DNA of 64,000 nucleotides from Chryseobacterium echinoideorum (GTDB lineage: Bacteria > Bacteroidota > Bacteroidia > Flavobacteriales > Weeksellaceae). Made by a program: the position numbers and the translations under genes. Numbering within the stretch: the first letter of the stretch is position 1; every line of letters starts with the position of its first letter. This document shows positions 1 through 9,081 of this stretch, one piece after another. Where the stretch lies: contig NZ_VKNW01000007.1 in NCBI RefSeq assembly GCF_007474535.1, positions 124,001-188,000 of the forward strand, given 5' to 3'. The notes below the pieces were generated by a model that was not told the DNA's origin, made no database searches, and saw only the letters and a program-made list of their open reading frames with translations.

Positions 1-1
1 G

Positions 2-1294
2 GAACTAAAAGGAATTTTACGGGAGATGTATGATGCTTTCCAGTTTTTTGATATTACATTTTTAGACCGTATTCCGGAAATTTTCTTTTGGTCTATCCTT
101 GTAAACACAGGTTTATTCACCATTTTATCGGTAAGCATGAAAGGAAATTACCGTGAGAGAAATTTTGCCGAATTATATGTTGATATTGACAAATACATCC
201 AAAATCATGAAAACGCTTTTATCTGGAGAGGAACCGCTTATGTTTCGGATATTAAAAATATTCTTGAACGGTTTTTAGGCAAGAGTAAAACCGAACAGGC
301 AATGCGGATTTTTAATATTAAATACAACATTGATACTCAGGAAGAAACCGCCGATTCAAGATTTATCAAGTTTTCTGAAAATCTTTTGGCAGGAAGGATA
401 GGAACTGCTTCTGCAAAAATTTTAATTGAAGGCGTTACCAAAGAAGATAAAATTTCTTTAAAAGAAGTTTTAAACATCCTTGAAGAATCTAAGGAAAACA
501 TTATTCTGAATAAGAAACTGACCGAAAAATCTGAAGAGCTCAAACAGCTTTCTCATGATCTTACCGCAGCCAATGAGAATTTAATAATCAAAGACCGACA
601 AAAAGACGACTTTTTAGATTCTGTTGCCCACGAATTGCGGACTCCGATCACCGCTATTCGTTCAGCCGGAGAAATTTTAGCCGATGACGATGATATTCCG
701 TTAGAAATAAAAAAAGAGTTTTTGAACAATATCATTACTGAATCTGATCGTTTAAGTGAAATCATCAATGATATTCTGTATCTGGATAAACTTCAGCATG
801 GTGAAATTGCTCTGCACATTCAGAAAAACAACATTCTGGAAACGTATAAAAAAGCGTTGAATCCAATTATTCATCTGATTCAACAGAAAAACATTCATAT
901 AAGCGAGGTTAATCTTCTTAATCAGTATTTGTTTGATTATGACGAAGCGAGAATGATTCAGTTATTTCAGAATATTTTAGGAAATGCTTTGAAATTTACT
1001 GATGAGCAGGGAACTATTCAGACCAAGTTTTTTGACAGAGATAATCAGCTCAATATGACCATTTTCAATACCGGGAAACTTATTCCCGAAGAAGATCTTG
1101 AACTTATTTTTGATAAATTTTACCAGTCAAAAAATCAAAATATAAGAAAACCTTCCGGAAGCGGTCTTGGACTTGCTATTTCAAAAAGAATCGTAGAAGC
1201 ACATTCCGGAACTATAAAAGCAGAAAACAGCGGATTGGGAGTAACCTTTACAATCATTCTTCCCGCAATACATAATAATGAAGTTGAACCATAA
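2..1294 (+). CDS. Sensor histidine kinase, C-terminal part (symporter-kinase type), truncated by window edge
   Basis: The frame is open to the first base of the window, so the 5' part is missing; about 430 residues remain. A hydrophobic helix (FFWSILVNTGLFTILSV) is followed by a cytoplasmic linker, a short coiled coil near ELKQLSHDLTAANENL, a HisKA domain with the phospho-accepting His in SVAHELRTP, and an ATPase domain with N box QNILGNALKFT, F box LIFDKFYQ and G2 box GSGLGLAISKRIVEAHSG. In flavobacteria, kinases with this linker usually carry an N-terminal sodium/solute symporter domain (CbrA-like); the visible helix would be its last one. That part is inference. It lies 8 bp upstream of a response regulator and next to two acyl-CoA synthetases, which suggests control of acetate or propionate use. 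Confidence 0.85.
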   Translation, partial: ELKGILREMYDAFQFFDITFLDRIPEIFFWSILVNTGLFTILSVSMKGNYRERNFAELYVDIDKYIQNHENAFIWRGTAYVSDIKNILERFLGKSKTEQAMRIFNIKYNIDTQEETADSRFIKFSENLLAGRIGTASAKILIEGVTKEDKISLKEVLNILEESKENIILNKKLTEKSEELKQLSHDLTAANENLIIKDRQKDDFLDSVAHELRTPITAIRSAGEILADDDDIPLEIKKEFLNNIITESDRLSEIINDILYLDKLQHGEIALHIQKNNILETYKKALNPIIHLIQQKNIHISEVNLLNQYLFDYDEARMIQLFQNILGNALKFTDEQGTIQTKFFDRDNQLNMTIFNTGKLIPEEDLELIFDKFYQSKNQNIRKPSGSGLGLAISKRIVEAHSGTIKAENSGLGVTFTIILPAIHNNEVEP

Positions 1295-1302
1295 AGAAAA
1301 AA

Positions 1303-1662
1303 ATGAAGAAAATATTAATCGCAGATGACGAACATAAGATTTTAATGTCTCTTGAATATAGTTTCCGAAAAAACGGTTACGAAGTTTTCATTGCCAGAGA
1401 CGGAACCGAAGTTTTGGAGTTTCTAAAGACAATCATTCCCGATGTAATATTATTGGATATTATGATGCCTAATCTTGACGGATACAGCACTTTAGAGGAA
1501 ATAAAGAAAAATGAAAATCTCAAAAACACAAAAGTTCTTTTCCTCAGTGCCAAAAACAATCCTAAAGACATTGAAAAAGGGTTGAGTATGGGAGCCGATG
1601 CGTATGTAACAAAACCTTATTCTATCAAAAAGCTGATGCAGCAGATTGAGGAAATGTTTTGA
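1303..1662 (+). CDS. Single-domain response regulator (CheY-like receiver)
   Basis: This 119-residue protein is a receiver domain only. The acidic pair is in ILIADDEHKIL near the N-terminus, the phospho-accepting Asp is in VILLDIMMPNLDG, the conserved Ser/Thr is in VLFLSAKN and the Lys is in YVTKPYS. There is no DNA-binding output domain. The gene starts 8 bp after the histidine kinase stop, so the two almost certainly form one transcript and a cognate pair. With no output domain, the regulator must act through a partner protein, or the kinase may be controlled in a phosphorelay. The target is unknown; the flanking acyl-CoA synthetase genes are the obvious candidates. Confidence 0.9.
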   Translation: MKKILIADDEHKILMSLEYSFRKNGYEVFIARDGTEVLEFLKTIIPDVILLDIMMPNLDGYSTLEEIKKNENLKNTKVLFLSAKNNPKDIEKGLSMGADAYVTKPYSIKKLMQQIEEMF

Positions 1663-1688
1663 TAAAAGATTGAAAATATAACATATAG

Positions 1689-1786
1689 TTTGTCATTCAG
1701 AACATATACTGAAAGTCTACGAACATAGTTCAAAAGCGAAGTGAGGAATCTAAAAATATAGATTTCTCCTTCGTCGAAATGACAAA
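1689..1786. repeat. MITE/REP-like palindromic repeat
   Basis: A 98-bp unit is bounded by TTTGTCATT at 1689-1697 and its reverse complement AATGACAAA at 1778-1786. Inside, GAGGAATCTA and TAGATTTCTC form a second hairpin with one G-T pair. Motifs of the kind 'gaagtgaggaatct ... gtcgaaatgac' occur as dispersed intergenic repeats in many Flavobacteriia (recalled, not searched). No second copy was noticed in this window. Confidence 0.55.
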
Positions 1787-1821
1787 ATGCACAAAAACCA
1801 AATGAAAAATAAAAAACCAAT

Positions 1822-3708
1822 ATGAATACAGATATTTTATTTAAAAAAAGCATAGAAGAGAAAGAGAACTTCTGGAAAGAACAGGCTCAGGAAATCAGTT
1901 GGTTTGAGTTCCCGAAAACCATTACTTCTAATGACGAAAACCAATACAACCAGTGGTTTTCTGACGGAAAACTAAATATGTGCTATTTATGTATTGATAA
2001 GCATATTGAAGATGGTTTTGGAGATCAGGTTGCTATCGTTTACGATTCTCCGGTAACGAACCAAAAGAAATCTTACACCTTCAATGAAGCTAAAGAAGAA
2101 ATTTCCAAATTAGCGGGAGGATTAATTTCTTTAGGTTTAAAAAAAGGTGATACTGCGGTTATTTATATGCCGATGATTCCGCAGACTTTGTTCTCCATGC
2201 TTGCGTGTGCGAGAATCGGAGTGATCCACAATGTGGTTTTCGGAGGTTTTGCACCGCATGAACTGGTCGTAAGAATTGACGATTGCAAGCCAAAAGCATT
2301 AATTACTGCAACAGCTGGAGTTGAAATTGCAAAAAGGATCCCTTATCTGCCTTTGGTAGAAAAAGCGATCGAATTGGCGCAGGACAAAGTGGATCACATC
2401 ATTGTTTATGATAGAAAATTAGTTGACAATCAACATGAAATGTTTGAAGGGTTAATTGATTACGAAGAATTAGTTCAAAACTCAGAAGCGGCTGACTGCG
2501 TTTCGGTGGAATCCACTCACCCACTCTATTTGCTGTATACTTCCGGAACGACCGGAAAGCCAAAAGGTGTTGCAAGAGATACAGGAGGTTATGCAACCGC
2601 GTTAAAATTTTCGATGAAATATATTTACGGTATTGAGCCGGGAGAAACTTTTTGGGCAGCTTCCGATTTTGGATGGGCAGTTGGTCACAGTTATACCGTT
2701 TACGGTCCGTTAATCAATAGAAATACCACCATTATTTTTGAAGGAAAACCTATCATGACACCCGATGCGGGAACATTCTGGAGAATTATTTCTGAATATA
2801 GAGTTACGGCAATGTTTACTGCCCCTACCGCCATAAGAGCGATTAAAAAAGAAGATCCGAACGGAGAGTTGGTAAAAAAATATGATTTAAGCCACTTCAA
2901 AAAACAGTTTTTAGCGGGAGAAAGATGTGATGTTGCCACTCTTGACTGGTTTGCAGAGCACATTGGCGTTCCGGCAATTGATCACTGGTGGCAGACAGAA
3001 TCAGGGTCTCCAATGCTTGGTTTAATGACTTTTAATGAAGACTACAAAATAAAAAGAGCTTCCGCAGGAAAACCAATTCCGGGATACGATATTAAAATTT
3101 TTGACGAAAACGGCTATGAACTGGATGCTCATCATGAAGGTTATTTAGTTATAAAATTACCGCTTCCTCCCGGAGCTTTACTGGGAATATGGAAAGATTA
3201 TGACCGTTTTGAGAAAAGCTATCTTTCACAGTACAAAGGATATTATTTTTCCGGAGACGGCGCTATAAAAGATGAAGACGGCTATATTTTCATCACCGGA
3301 AGAGTGGATGATGTTATTAATGTTGCAGGACACCGTCTTTCCACTTCCGAAATGGAAGAAATTGTTTCCTCTCATCCCGATGTTGCAGAATGTGCCGTTG
3401 TCGGAATTGATGATGAACTGAAAGGACAGATTCCTTTCGCAACTGTTGTTTTAAAAAATGGCTCATCTATTTCTGAGGAAAATGTAGAAAAAGACATTGT
3501 AAAAACAGTCCGTGAAAAAATAGGAGCTGTTGCCTGTCTTAAAAATGTAATGGTTGTAAAACGCCTTCCAAAAACACGTTCAGGAAAAATTTTAAGAAAA
3601 CTTATCAGAACTTTACTGGACAGAAAAGAATTTCAGATTCCTTCGACAATCGATGATGAGAAGATTATTGAAGAAATTCAGGAGAAAATTGGAAAATATA
3701 GAGCTTAA
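1822..3708 (+). CDS. AMP-forming acyl-CoA synthetase, propionyl-CoA synthetase type
   Basis: This 628-residue enzyme activates a short-chain carboxylate to its CoA thioester through an acyl-adenylate. Visible motifs are the N-terminal acetyl-CoA-synthetase cap, the phosphate loop YTSGTTGKPKG near residue 238, the acyl/adenine site HWWQTESGSP, the hinge region TGRVDDVINVAGHR, and the C-terminal catalytic Lys in LPKTRSGKILRKL, which is the usual target of regulatory acetylation. HNVVFGGFAPHELVVRIDD and KLPLPPGALLGIWKD look closer to PrpE/ACSS3 propionyl-CoA synthetases than to Acs, so propionate is the likelier substrate. A GNAT acetyltransferase gene follows 12 bp downstream. Substrate assignment is inferred from motif resemblance. 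Confidence 0.85.
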   Translation: MNTDILFKKSIEEKENFWKEQAQEISWFEFPKTITSNDENQYNQWFSDGKLNMCYLCIDKHIEDGFGDQVAIVYDSPVTNQKKSYTFNEAKEEISKLAGGLISLGLKKGDTAVIYMPMIPQTLFSMLACARIGVIHNVVFGGFAPHELVVRIDDCKPKALITATAGVEIAKRIPYLPLVEKAIELAQDKVDHIIVYDRKLVDNQHEMFEGLIDYEELVQNSEAADCVSVESTHPLYLLYTSGTTGKPKGVARDTGGYATALKFSMKYIYGIEPGETFWAASDFGWAVGHSYTVYGPLINRNTTIIFEGKPIMTPDAGTFWRIISEYRVTAMFTAPTAIRAIKKEDPNGELVKKYDLSHFKKQFLAGERCDVATLDWFAEHIGVPAIDHWWQTESGSPMLGLMTFNEDYKIKRASAGKPIPGYDIKIFDENGYELDAHHEGYLVIKLPLPPGALLGIWKDYDRFEKSYLSQYKGYYFSGDGAIKDEDGYIFITGRVDDVINVAGHRLSTSEMEEIVSSHPDVAECAVVGIDDELKGQIPFATVVLKNGSSISEENVEKDIVKTVREKIGAVACLKNVMVVKRLPKTRSGKILRKLIRTLLDRKEFQIPSTIDDEKIIEEIQEKIGKYRA

Positions 3709-3720
3709 ATTGAAATCAAA

Positions 3721-4173
3721 ATGTTGAAAATAATAAAAGCAAATCCTGAAGATGATGAGATTTTAACCGAAATAACCAAAAAATCAAAATCACATTGGGG
3801 ATATTCGGATGAGCAAATGGAAAAATGGTCGCAAGATTTAACTATAACTAAAGATTATATCAGGAACAATGAAATCTATAAATTATTAGTAAATGATGAA
3901 ACCATTGCATATTACTCTTATTTTAATATTAACGAAAACACTGTAAAACTTGACAATTTATTCGTAGTCCCAGAAGAAATGGGAAAAGGTTACGGAAAAA
4001 TGCTTATGAATGATTGTATAAATAAAAACAAGAAAGAAAAAACAGCAAAGATAATTTTGGAAGCCGATCCTAATGCAGAAAAATTTTATGACAGTTTCGG
4101 ATTTCTAAAAATCAGCCAGATTGAAACCTCAATAAAAAATCGGTTTTTACCAGTTATGGAACTCAAATTATAG
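3721..4173 (+). CDS. GNAT family N-acetyltransferase
   Basis: This 150-residue protein has a GNAT fold. The acetyl-CoA-binding region is seen as LDNLFVVPEEMGKGYGKMLM (strand 4 plus the Q/RxxGxG/A-type loop), followed by ILEADPNAEKFYDSFGF, the typical beta5-alpha4 segment. It lies 12 bp after the acyl-CoA synthetase stop and is probably co-transcribed. Protein acetyltransferases often regulate Acs-type enzymes by acetylating their C-terminal Lys, and this position between two such enzymes makes that plausible. The sequence alone cannot exclude a small-molecule or drug acetyltransferase. Confidence 0.8.
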   Translation: MLKIIKANPEDDEILTEITKKSKSHWGYSDEQMEKWSQDLTITKDYIRNNEIYKLLVNDETIAYYSYFNINENTVKLDNLFVVPEEMGKGYGKMLMNDCINKNKKEKTAKIILEADPNAEKFYDSFGFLKISQIETSIKNRFLPVMELKL

Positions 4174-4280
4174 ATCAAATTATTCATGATTTAGGCTTAT
4201 ATAAAGAAAGAAAAAACTCCGCACACTTTGTGTTAAGACAATAATTTAAATAATAAAATAAATTCTAAAAAGAAAAAAAT

Positions 4281-6188
4281 ATGAGAAACTATCAGATAGA
4301 AAACTTACCGCAATATTTTGAAGAGTATAAAAAATCAATCAAAAATCCTAAAAAATTCTGGGACAAAATCGCAGATGAAAATTTTGTGTGGTATCAGAGA
4401 TGGAGTAAGGTCGTAAAATACGATATGAATGAAGCCAAGATTTCGTGGTTTAAAAATGCAAAATTAAACATTACGAAAAACTGTATCGACAGACATTTAG
4501 CGGTAAGAGGCGACAAAACGGCAATCATTTGGGAACCGAACGATCCGAAAGAAGAAGCACAGCATATTTCTTACAACGAACTTTACAAAAGAGTCAACAA
4601 AACCGCCAATGTTCTTCGTGAAATAGGCATCGAAAAAGGCGACAGAGTCTGCATTTACCTTCCGATGATCCCAGAATTGGCCATCACTATGTTAGCTTGT
4701 GCAAAATTAGGAGCAGTTCATTCCGTGATTTTTGCAGGATTTTCCGCTTCAGCCGTTTCTTCAAGAGTGAATGATTGTGGTGCAAAAATGGTCATTACAT
4801 CAGACGGAAGCTACAGAGGAAACAAAGTTTTGGATCTGAAAACCATTGTAGACGAAGCTCTGGAAAAATCGCCAAGCGTAGAAAAAGTTTTGGTGGTAAA
4901 AAGAACCAACAATCAAGTAAAAATGAAGGAACACAGAGATTTCTGGATGGAAGATCTCTATGAAAATGCATCTCCGGATTTTGTGAGTGTGATCATGGAT
5001 GCGGAAGATCCGCTGTTCATTTTATATACTTCCGGTTCAACTGGAAAACCTAAAGGAATGCTCCATACCTGCGCCGGATACATGGTTTACACAGCATATA
5101 CTTTTAAAAATGTATTCAATTATAAAGAAAATGATATTTATTGGTGTACTGCAGATATTGGCTGGATCACAGGACATTCCTATATACTTTACGGCCCGCT
5201 TTTAAATGGTGCAACGACCGTTATTTTTGAAGGTGTTCCTACCTATCCTGAACCCGACAGATTTTGGGAAGTAATCGAAAAACATAAAATTACACAGTTT
5301 TATACAGCGCCGACTGCTATTCGTTCTTTAGCAAAAGAAAGCACAGAATGGGTAGATAAACATGATCTCAGTTCATTGAAAGTAATTGGGTCTGTGGGCG
5401 AACCTATCAACGATGAAGCTTGGCATTGGTTCAACGATCATGTGGGTAACAAAAAATGTCCTATCGTAGATACATGGTGGCAAACGGAAACCGGAGGAAT
5501 CATGATTTCGCCGCTGCCTTTTGTCACCCCTACAAAACCGACCTATGCAACACTTCCTTTACCGGGAATTCAGCCCGTTCTGATGGATGATAAGCGTAAT
5601 GAAATCACAGGAAATCAGGTGACGGGAAATCTTTGCATCCGTTTTCCATGGCCCGGAATTGCAAGAACAATCTGGGGAGATCATCAAAGATACAAGGAAA
5701 CGTATTTTTCAGCATTTCCGGGAAAATATTTTACAGGAGACGGTGCTTTGAGAGATGAAGTTGGCTATTACAGAATCACTGGCCGTGTAGATGATGTAGT
5801 GATTGTTTCCGGTCACAATTTGGGAACAGCACCAATTGAAGACAGCATCAATGAGCATCCTGCAGTTGCAGAATCAGCAATTGTTGGTTTTCCACATGAT
5901 ATTAAAGGAAGCGCACTGTATGGTTTTGTTATTCTGAAAGAATCCGGAGAAAGCAGAGATAAGGAAAATCTGAAAAAAGAAATCAATCAGCTGATTTCAG
6001 ATCAGATCGGCCCTATTGCCAAGCTTGATAAAATACAGTTTGTTTCAGGGCTTCCAAAAACACGTTCCGGAAAAATTATGCGTAGAATTTTGAGAAAAAT
6101 TGCAGAAGGAGATTTCTCAAACTTCGGTGATACTTCTACCCTTCTGAATCCTGAAATTGTAGATGAAATAAAAGATCAAAGAATTTAA
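4281..6188 (+). CDS. acs: Acetate--CoA ligase (acetyl-CoA synthetase)
   Basis: This 635-residue enzyme makes acetyl-CoA from acetate, ATP and CoA. It has the full Acs architecture: N-terminal cap (FWDKIADENFVWYQRWSKV), phosphate loop YTSGSTGKPKG near residue 248, the adenylate site DTWWQTETGG, the hinge segment ITGRVDDVVIVSGHNLGTA, and the C-terminal LPKTRSGKIMRRILRKIA with the acetylatable Lys. Length matches bacterial Acs (about 650). SGHNLGTA replaces the more usual SGHRLGTA, so the Arg that normally contacts the CoA/ATP phosphate region is Asn here. It ends the kinase/regulator/synthetase group and is followed by a clear terminator. Confidence 0.9.
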   Translation: MRNYQIENLPQYFEEYKKSIKNPKKFWDKIADENFVWYQRWSKVVKYDMNEAKISWFKNAKLNITKNCIDRHLAVRGDKTAIIWEPNDPKEEAQHISYNELYKRVNKTANVLREIGIEKGDRVCIYLPMIPELAITMLACAKLGAVHSVIFAGFSASAVSSRVNDCGAKMVITSDGSYRGNKVLDLKTIVDEALEKSPSVEKVLVVKRTNNQVKMKEHRDFWMEDLYENASPDFVSVIMDAEDPLFILYTSGSTGKPKGMLHTCAGYMVYTAYTFKNVFNYKENDIYWCTADIGWITGHSYILYGPLLNGATTVIFEGVPTYPEPDRFWEVIEKHKITQFYTAPTAIRSLAKESTEWVDKHDLSSLKVIGSVGEPINDEAWHWFNDHVGNKKCPIVDTWWQTETGGIMISPLPFVTPTKPTYATLPLPGIQPVLMDDKRNEITGNQVTGNLCIRFPWPGIARTIWGDHQRYKETYFSAFPGKYFTGDGALRDEVGYYRITGRVDDVVIVSGHNLGTAPIEDSINEHPAVAESAIVGFPHDIKGSALYGFVILKESGESRDKENLKKEINQLISDQIGPIAKLDKIQFVSGLPKTRSGKIMRRILRKIAEGDFSNFGDTSTLLNPEIVDEIKDQRI

Positions 6189-6212
6189 GCTTACTCCAAA
6201 AAATAATATGGT

Positions 6213-6246
6213 AAAACTCTGCATTCTCAGCAGAGTTTTTTATTTT
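6213..6246 (+). terminator. Rho-independent terminator after acs
   Basis: AAAACTCTGC (6213-6222) pairs perfectly with GCAGAGTTTT (6230-6239) around a 7-nt loop, followed by a T-rich tail. Confidence 0.85.
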
Positions 6247-6374
6247 ACGAAAATAGACAAAATCTTAATTTTTATTAAATTTTTATAGATAAAATAAAAT
6301 ATTGTAAATATTATTAATTTTTTTTCAATAATATCAAAATTATTACTACCTTTAGATACCAAAACAAAAGTAAT

Positions 6375-6740
6375 ATGTCGAGTATCTTAGCAGGAATATT
6401 TAGCCATGAAAATGATTACAAAAAACTCGAACAGGAATTAGAAAGTTCAGGCATTCAAAATTCCGAGTATATTGTTTATCTAAGTGAGGATCATCATAAC
6501 TCCCAGTTTCTGGTGAGTGTAGAAATAAAGAACAGAGATTTGACCGAAAAGATCAGGCTCATTTTTGATCAAAACCACGTTCTTAAGACTTATTTATTTG
6601 AAAACATGAGTATCAACCAGGCTTCGTACAGTCATCTTAAAAAACTTATAGATGCGCGATGCAAAGCCGAAATTCACAACAGTCCGAATGTCAGAATAAA
6701 AGTTCAGCATGATGGAATTACCTCTGAAGTGAAAGCCTAA
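6375..6740 (+). CDS. Hypothetical protein, 121 aa
   Basis: I do not recognise a family. The 121-residue product begins MSSILAGIFSHENDYKKLEQELESSG, is soluble and without a signal peptide. It looks like a small alpha/beta protein: a short beta strand (SEYIVYL), another (QFLVSVEIK), then helical segments with a conserved-looking SYSHLKKLIDARCKAEIHNSPNVRIK. It is monocistronic, with terminators on both sides. The TACCTTTA box some 20 bp upstream of the ATG is a one-mismatch match to the Bacteroidota -7 element. The first 25 residues faintly recall domains that sense or modulate stress, but no function can be assigned. Confidence 0.7.
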   Translation: MSSILAGIFSHENDYKKLEQELESSGIQNSEYIVYLSEDHHNSQFLVSVEIKNRDLTEKIRLIFDQNHVLKTYLFENMSINQASYSHLKKLIDARCKAEIHNSPNVRIKVQHDGITSEVKA

Positions 6741-6775
6741 AAAAACTAACCAAAAAATAAAACTTTTAACCGGAG

Positions 6776-6807
6776 TCCGTAGATATTTTTCTGCGGATTT
6801 TTTATTT
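6776..6807 (+). terminator. Rho-independent terminator after the 121-aa gene
   Basis: TCCGTAGA (6776-6783) pairs with TCTGCGGA (6790-6797, one G-T pair) and is followed by TTTTTTATTTT. It separates the small gene from relA/spoT. Confidence 0.75.
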
Positions 6808-6866
6808 TATCACTCCGGAAAATCCTTATTTTTTCGTACTTTCGTTCAAATAAAGCTTTCACACAG

Positions 6867-9071
6867 ATGAGTTACGATTTGGAGCAAGAAAATAAAGAAA
6901 TTTTAGCACGATATAAAGACCTGATTTCTAATACGTACAGGACTTTGGATGAGGAAAACAACAAGCTTATCCGTAAGGCTTTTGATATTGCGCTGGATGC
7001 GCACAAAGACCAAAGAAGAAAATCGGGCGAACCTTATATATACCACCCTATCGCAGTTGCAAAAATTGTTGCAAAAGAAATCGGTCTGGGTGCTACTTCT
7101 ATTGCCTGCGCATTGCTGCATGATGTGATTGAAGATTCGGATTATACTTACGAAGATTTAAAAAAGATCTTCGGAGAGAGAATTGCCGGGATTGTAAATG
7201 GTCTCACGAAGATTTCTATCATGAATCATCAGAATATTTCTGTACAATCTGAAAATTACAGAAAACTTTTGCTGACTCTTTCAGAAGATTTCAGAGTGAT
7301 TCTTATCAAGATTGCAGACCGTCTTCATAATATGAGAACGCTAGAAAGCATGGCTCCCGATAAGCAGAAAAAAATTGCTTCCGAAACAGTTTATATTTAT
7401 GCTCCGATGGCTCACCGGCTAGGTCTCTACAACATCAAATCTGAGCTTGAAGATCTTTCTCTGAAATACAATAATCCTGAAGTTTACAACGAAATCACAG
7501 AAAAGCTTGAATTAGCCAAGGAAAACCGTGAAAGATATATTGAAGAATTTAAAAAAGAAGTTTCTGAAAGACTGAAGGAAGAAGGGCTGAATGTAAGTAT
7601 TAAAGGGCGAGCTAAAGCGATCTCTTCTATTTACAGAAAGATGCTGAAGCAAGGCGTTCCGTTTGAAGAGGTTTTTGACAATTATGCCATTAGAATTATT
7701 TATAAATCAGATGCAAAAAACGAAAAATTCCTTGCTTGGAAAATATATTCTATTGTCACTGATGTGTATCACAGCAATCCTTCCAGAATGCGGGACTGGA
7801 TCACACAGCCTCGTTCTACAGGATATGAAAGCTTACACCTTACCGTTTTAGGTCCTGATAAGAAATGGATTGAAGTTCAGATCCGTTCGGAAAGAATGGA
7901 TGATATTGCCGAAAAAGGAGTTGCTGCCCATTACAAATATAAAGAAGGCTACAAACAAAGTCATGATGACAGGAATTTTGAAAAATGGGTGACAGAGATC
8001 CGTGATGTTCTCGAGCAGCAGCAAAATCTGACTACGACTGAATTATTGGACAATATCAAACTTAATCTTTACTCTAAAGAAGTTTTTGTTTTTACGCCAA
8101 AAGGTGAAATTAAAATCCTTCCAACCAATGCAACAGCACTTGATTTTGCTTTTTCAGTTCATACCGATTTGGGAATGAAATGTTTAGGTGCTAAAATCAA
8201 TGGAAAACTGGTTCCTATTTCTTATGTGCTACATAATGGAGATCAGGTAGATATTTTATCTTCACAAAATCAAAAACCAAAATTTGACTGGCTGGATTTT
8301 GTGGTGACCTCAAAAGCAAAATCTAAAATAAAAAGTTTCCTCAATTCTCAGAAAAATTCTTTTGTAGAGGAAGGAAAAGAAATATTGCAAAGAAAACTTC
8401 GCCATGCAAAGATTAATTTTAATGATGAAGAAATCAACAAACTACAGAAATTCTTTAATCTTAAAAGCTCTCAGGAATTATTTCTTAAATTTCAGACCAG
8501 TGAGCTTGATGCAAGCAGTCTGAGAAAATATATTGAAAGCAAAAATGTATTCAACAACCTGCTTTCGAGATTCAAGAGAACATCCAACAAAAATCCGAAC
8601 TACGAAGATTCAAAAGAAATGAATCTCGACATGATTGTCTTTGGAAAAGATGAAGAAAAACTCAATTATACGTATGCTAAATGCTGTACAGTAATTCCTG
8701 GAGATAAAATTTTTGGGTTTATTACTATTTCCGAAGGTATCAAAGTACACAATGACAACTGTCCCAATGCAATCAATCTCAGAGCTCAATATGATTACAG
8801 AGTAATTCCTGCAAAATGGGTGAATGAAGAAAGCTTTAAAAACCGTATCAAAATTGAGATTGAAGGACTCGACAGAATGGGAATGATTAATGACATCACC
8901 ACCGTTATCAGCGGCGCAATGGGTATGGATATGAAAAGTATGTCTATAGAGTCTAATGACGGAATTTTTACCGGAACCATCAATTTAGAAGTAAAACATA
9001 AAGGTCAGCTTGAAGAAACCTTCAAAAAACTGAAAGCCATAGACGGAATTTCCCGAATCAGAAGACTGTAA
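6867..9071 (+). CDS. RelA/SpoT bifunctional (p)ppGpp synthetase/hydrolase
   Basis: This 734-residue long RSH protein controls the alarmone (p)ppGpp. Order of domains: HD hydrolase with HPIAVAKI and LLHDVIEDSDYTYEDL (near residue 85); nucleotidyl-transferase (synthetase) with RAKAISSIYRKM (near 247), YESLHLTVLGPDKKWIEVQIR and AEKGVAAHYKYKEG; TGS domain from about residue 405 (VFVFTPKGEIKILPTNAT); helical/zinc-finger-like region with KCCTVIPGDKI and NCPNA; C-terminal ACT domain (EIEGLDRMGMINDITTVIS). The HD motif looks intact, so both hydrolysis and synthesis are expected. A TACTTTCG -7-like box lies 23 bp before the ATG. nhaA follows 10 bp downstream and may share the transcript. Confidence 0.93.
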   Translation: MSYDLEQENKEILARYKDLISNTYRTLDEENNKLIRKAFDIALDAHKDQRRKSGEPYIYHPIAVAKIVAKEIGLGATSIACALLHDVIEDSDYTYEDLKKIFGERIAGIVNGLTKISIMNHQNISVQSENYRKLLLTLSEDFRVILIKIADRLHNMRTLESMAPDKQKKIASETVYIYAPMAHRLGLYNIKSELEDLSLKYNNPEVYNEITEKLELAKENRERYIEEFKKEVSERLKEEGLNVSIKGRAKAISSIYRKMLKQGVPFEEVFDNYAIRIIYKSDAKNEKFLAWKIYSIVTDVYHSNPSRMRDWITQPRSTGYESLHLTVLGPDKKWIEVQIRSERMDDIAEKGVAAHYKYKEGYKQSHDDRNFEKWVTEIRDVLEQQQNLTTTELLDNIKLNLYSKEVFVFTPKGEIKILPTNATALDFAFSVHTDLGMKCLGAKINGKLVPISYVLHNGDQVDILSSQNQKPKFDWLDFVVTSKAKSKIKSFLNSQKNSFVEEGKEILQRKLRHAKINFNDEEINKLQKFFNLKSSQELFLKFQTSELDASSLRKYIESKNVFNNLLSRFKRTSNKNPNYEDSKEMNLDMIVFGKDEEKLNYTYAKCCTVIPGDKIFGFITISEGIKVHNDNCPNAINLRAQYDYRVIPAKWVNEESFKNRIKIEIEGLDRMGMINDITTVISGAMGMDMKSMSIESNDGIFTGTINLEVKHKGQLEETFKKLKAIDGISRIRRL

Positions 9072-9081
9072 AATAAAAACA

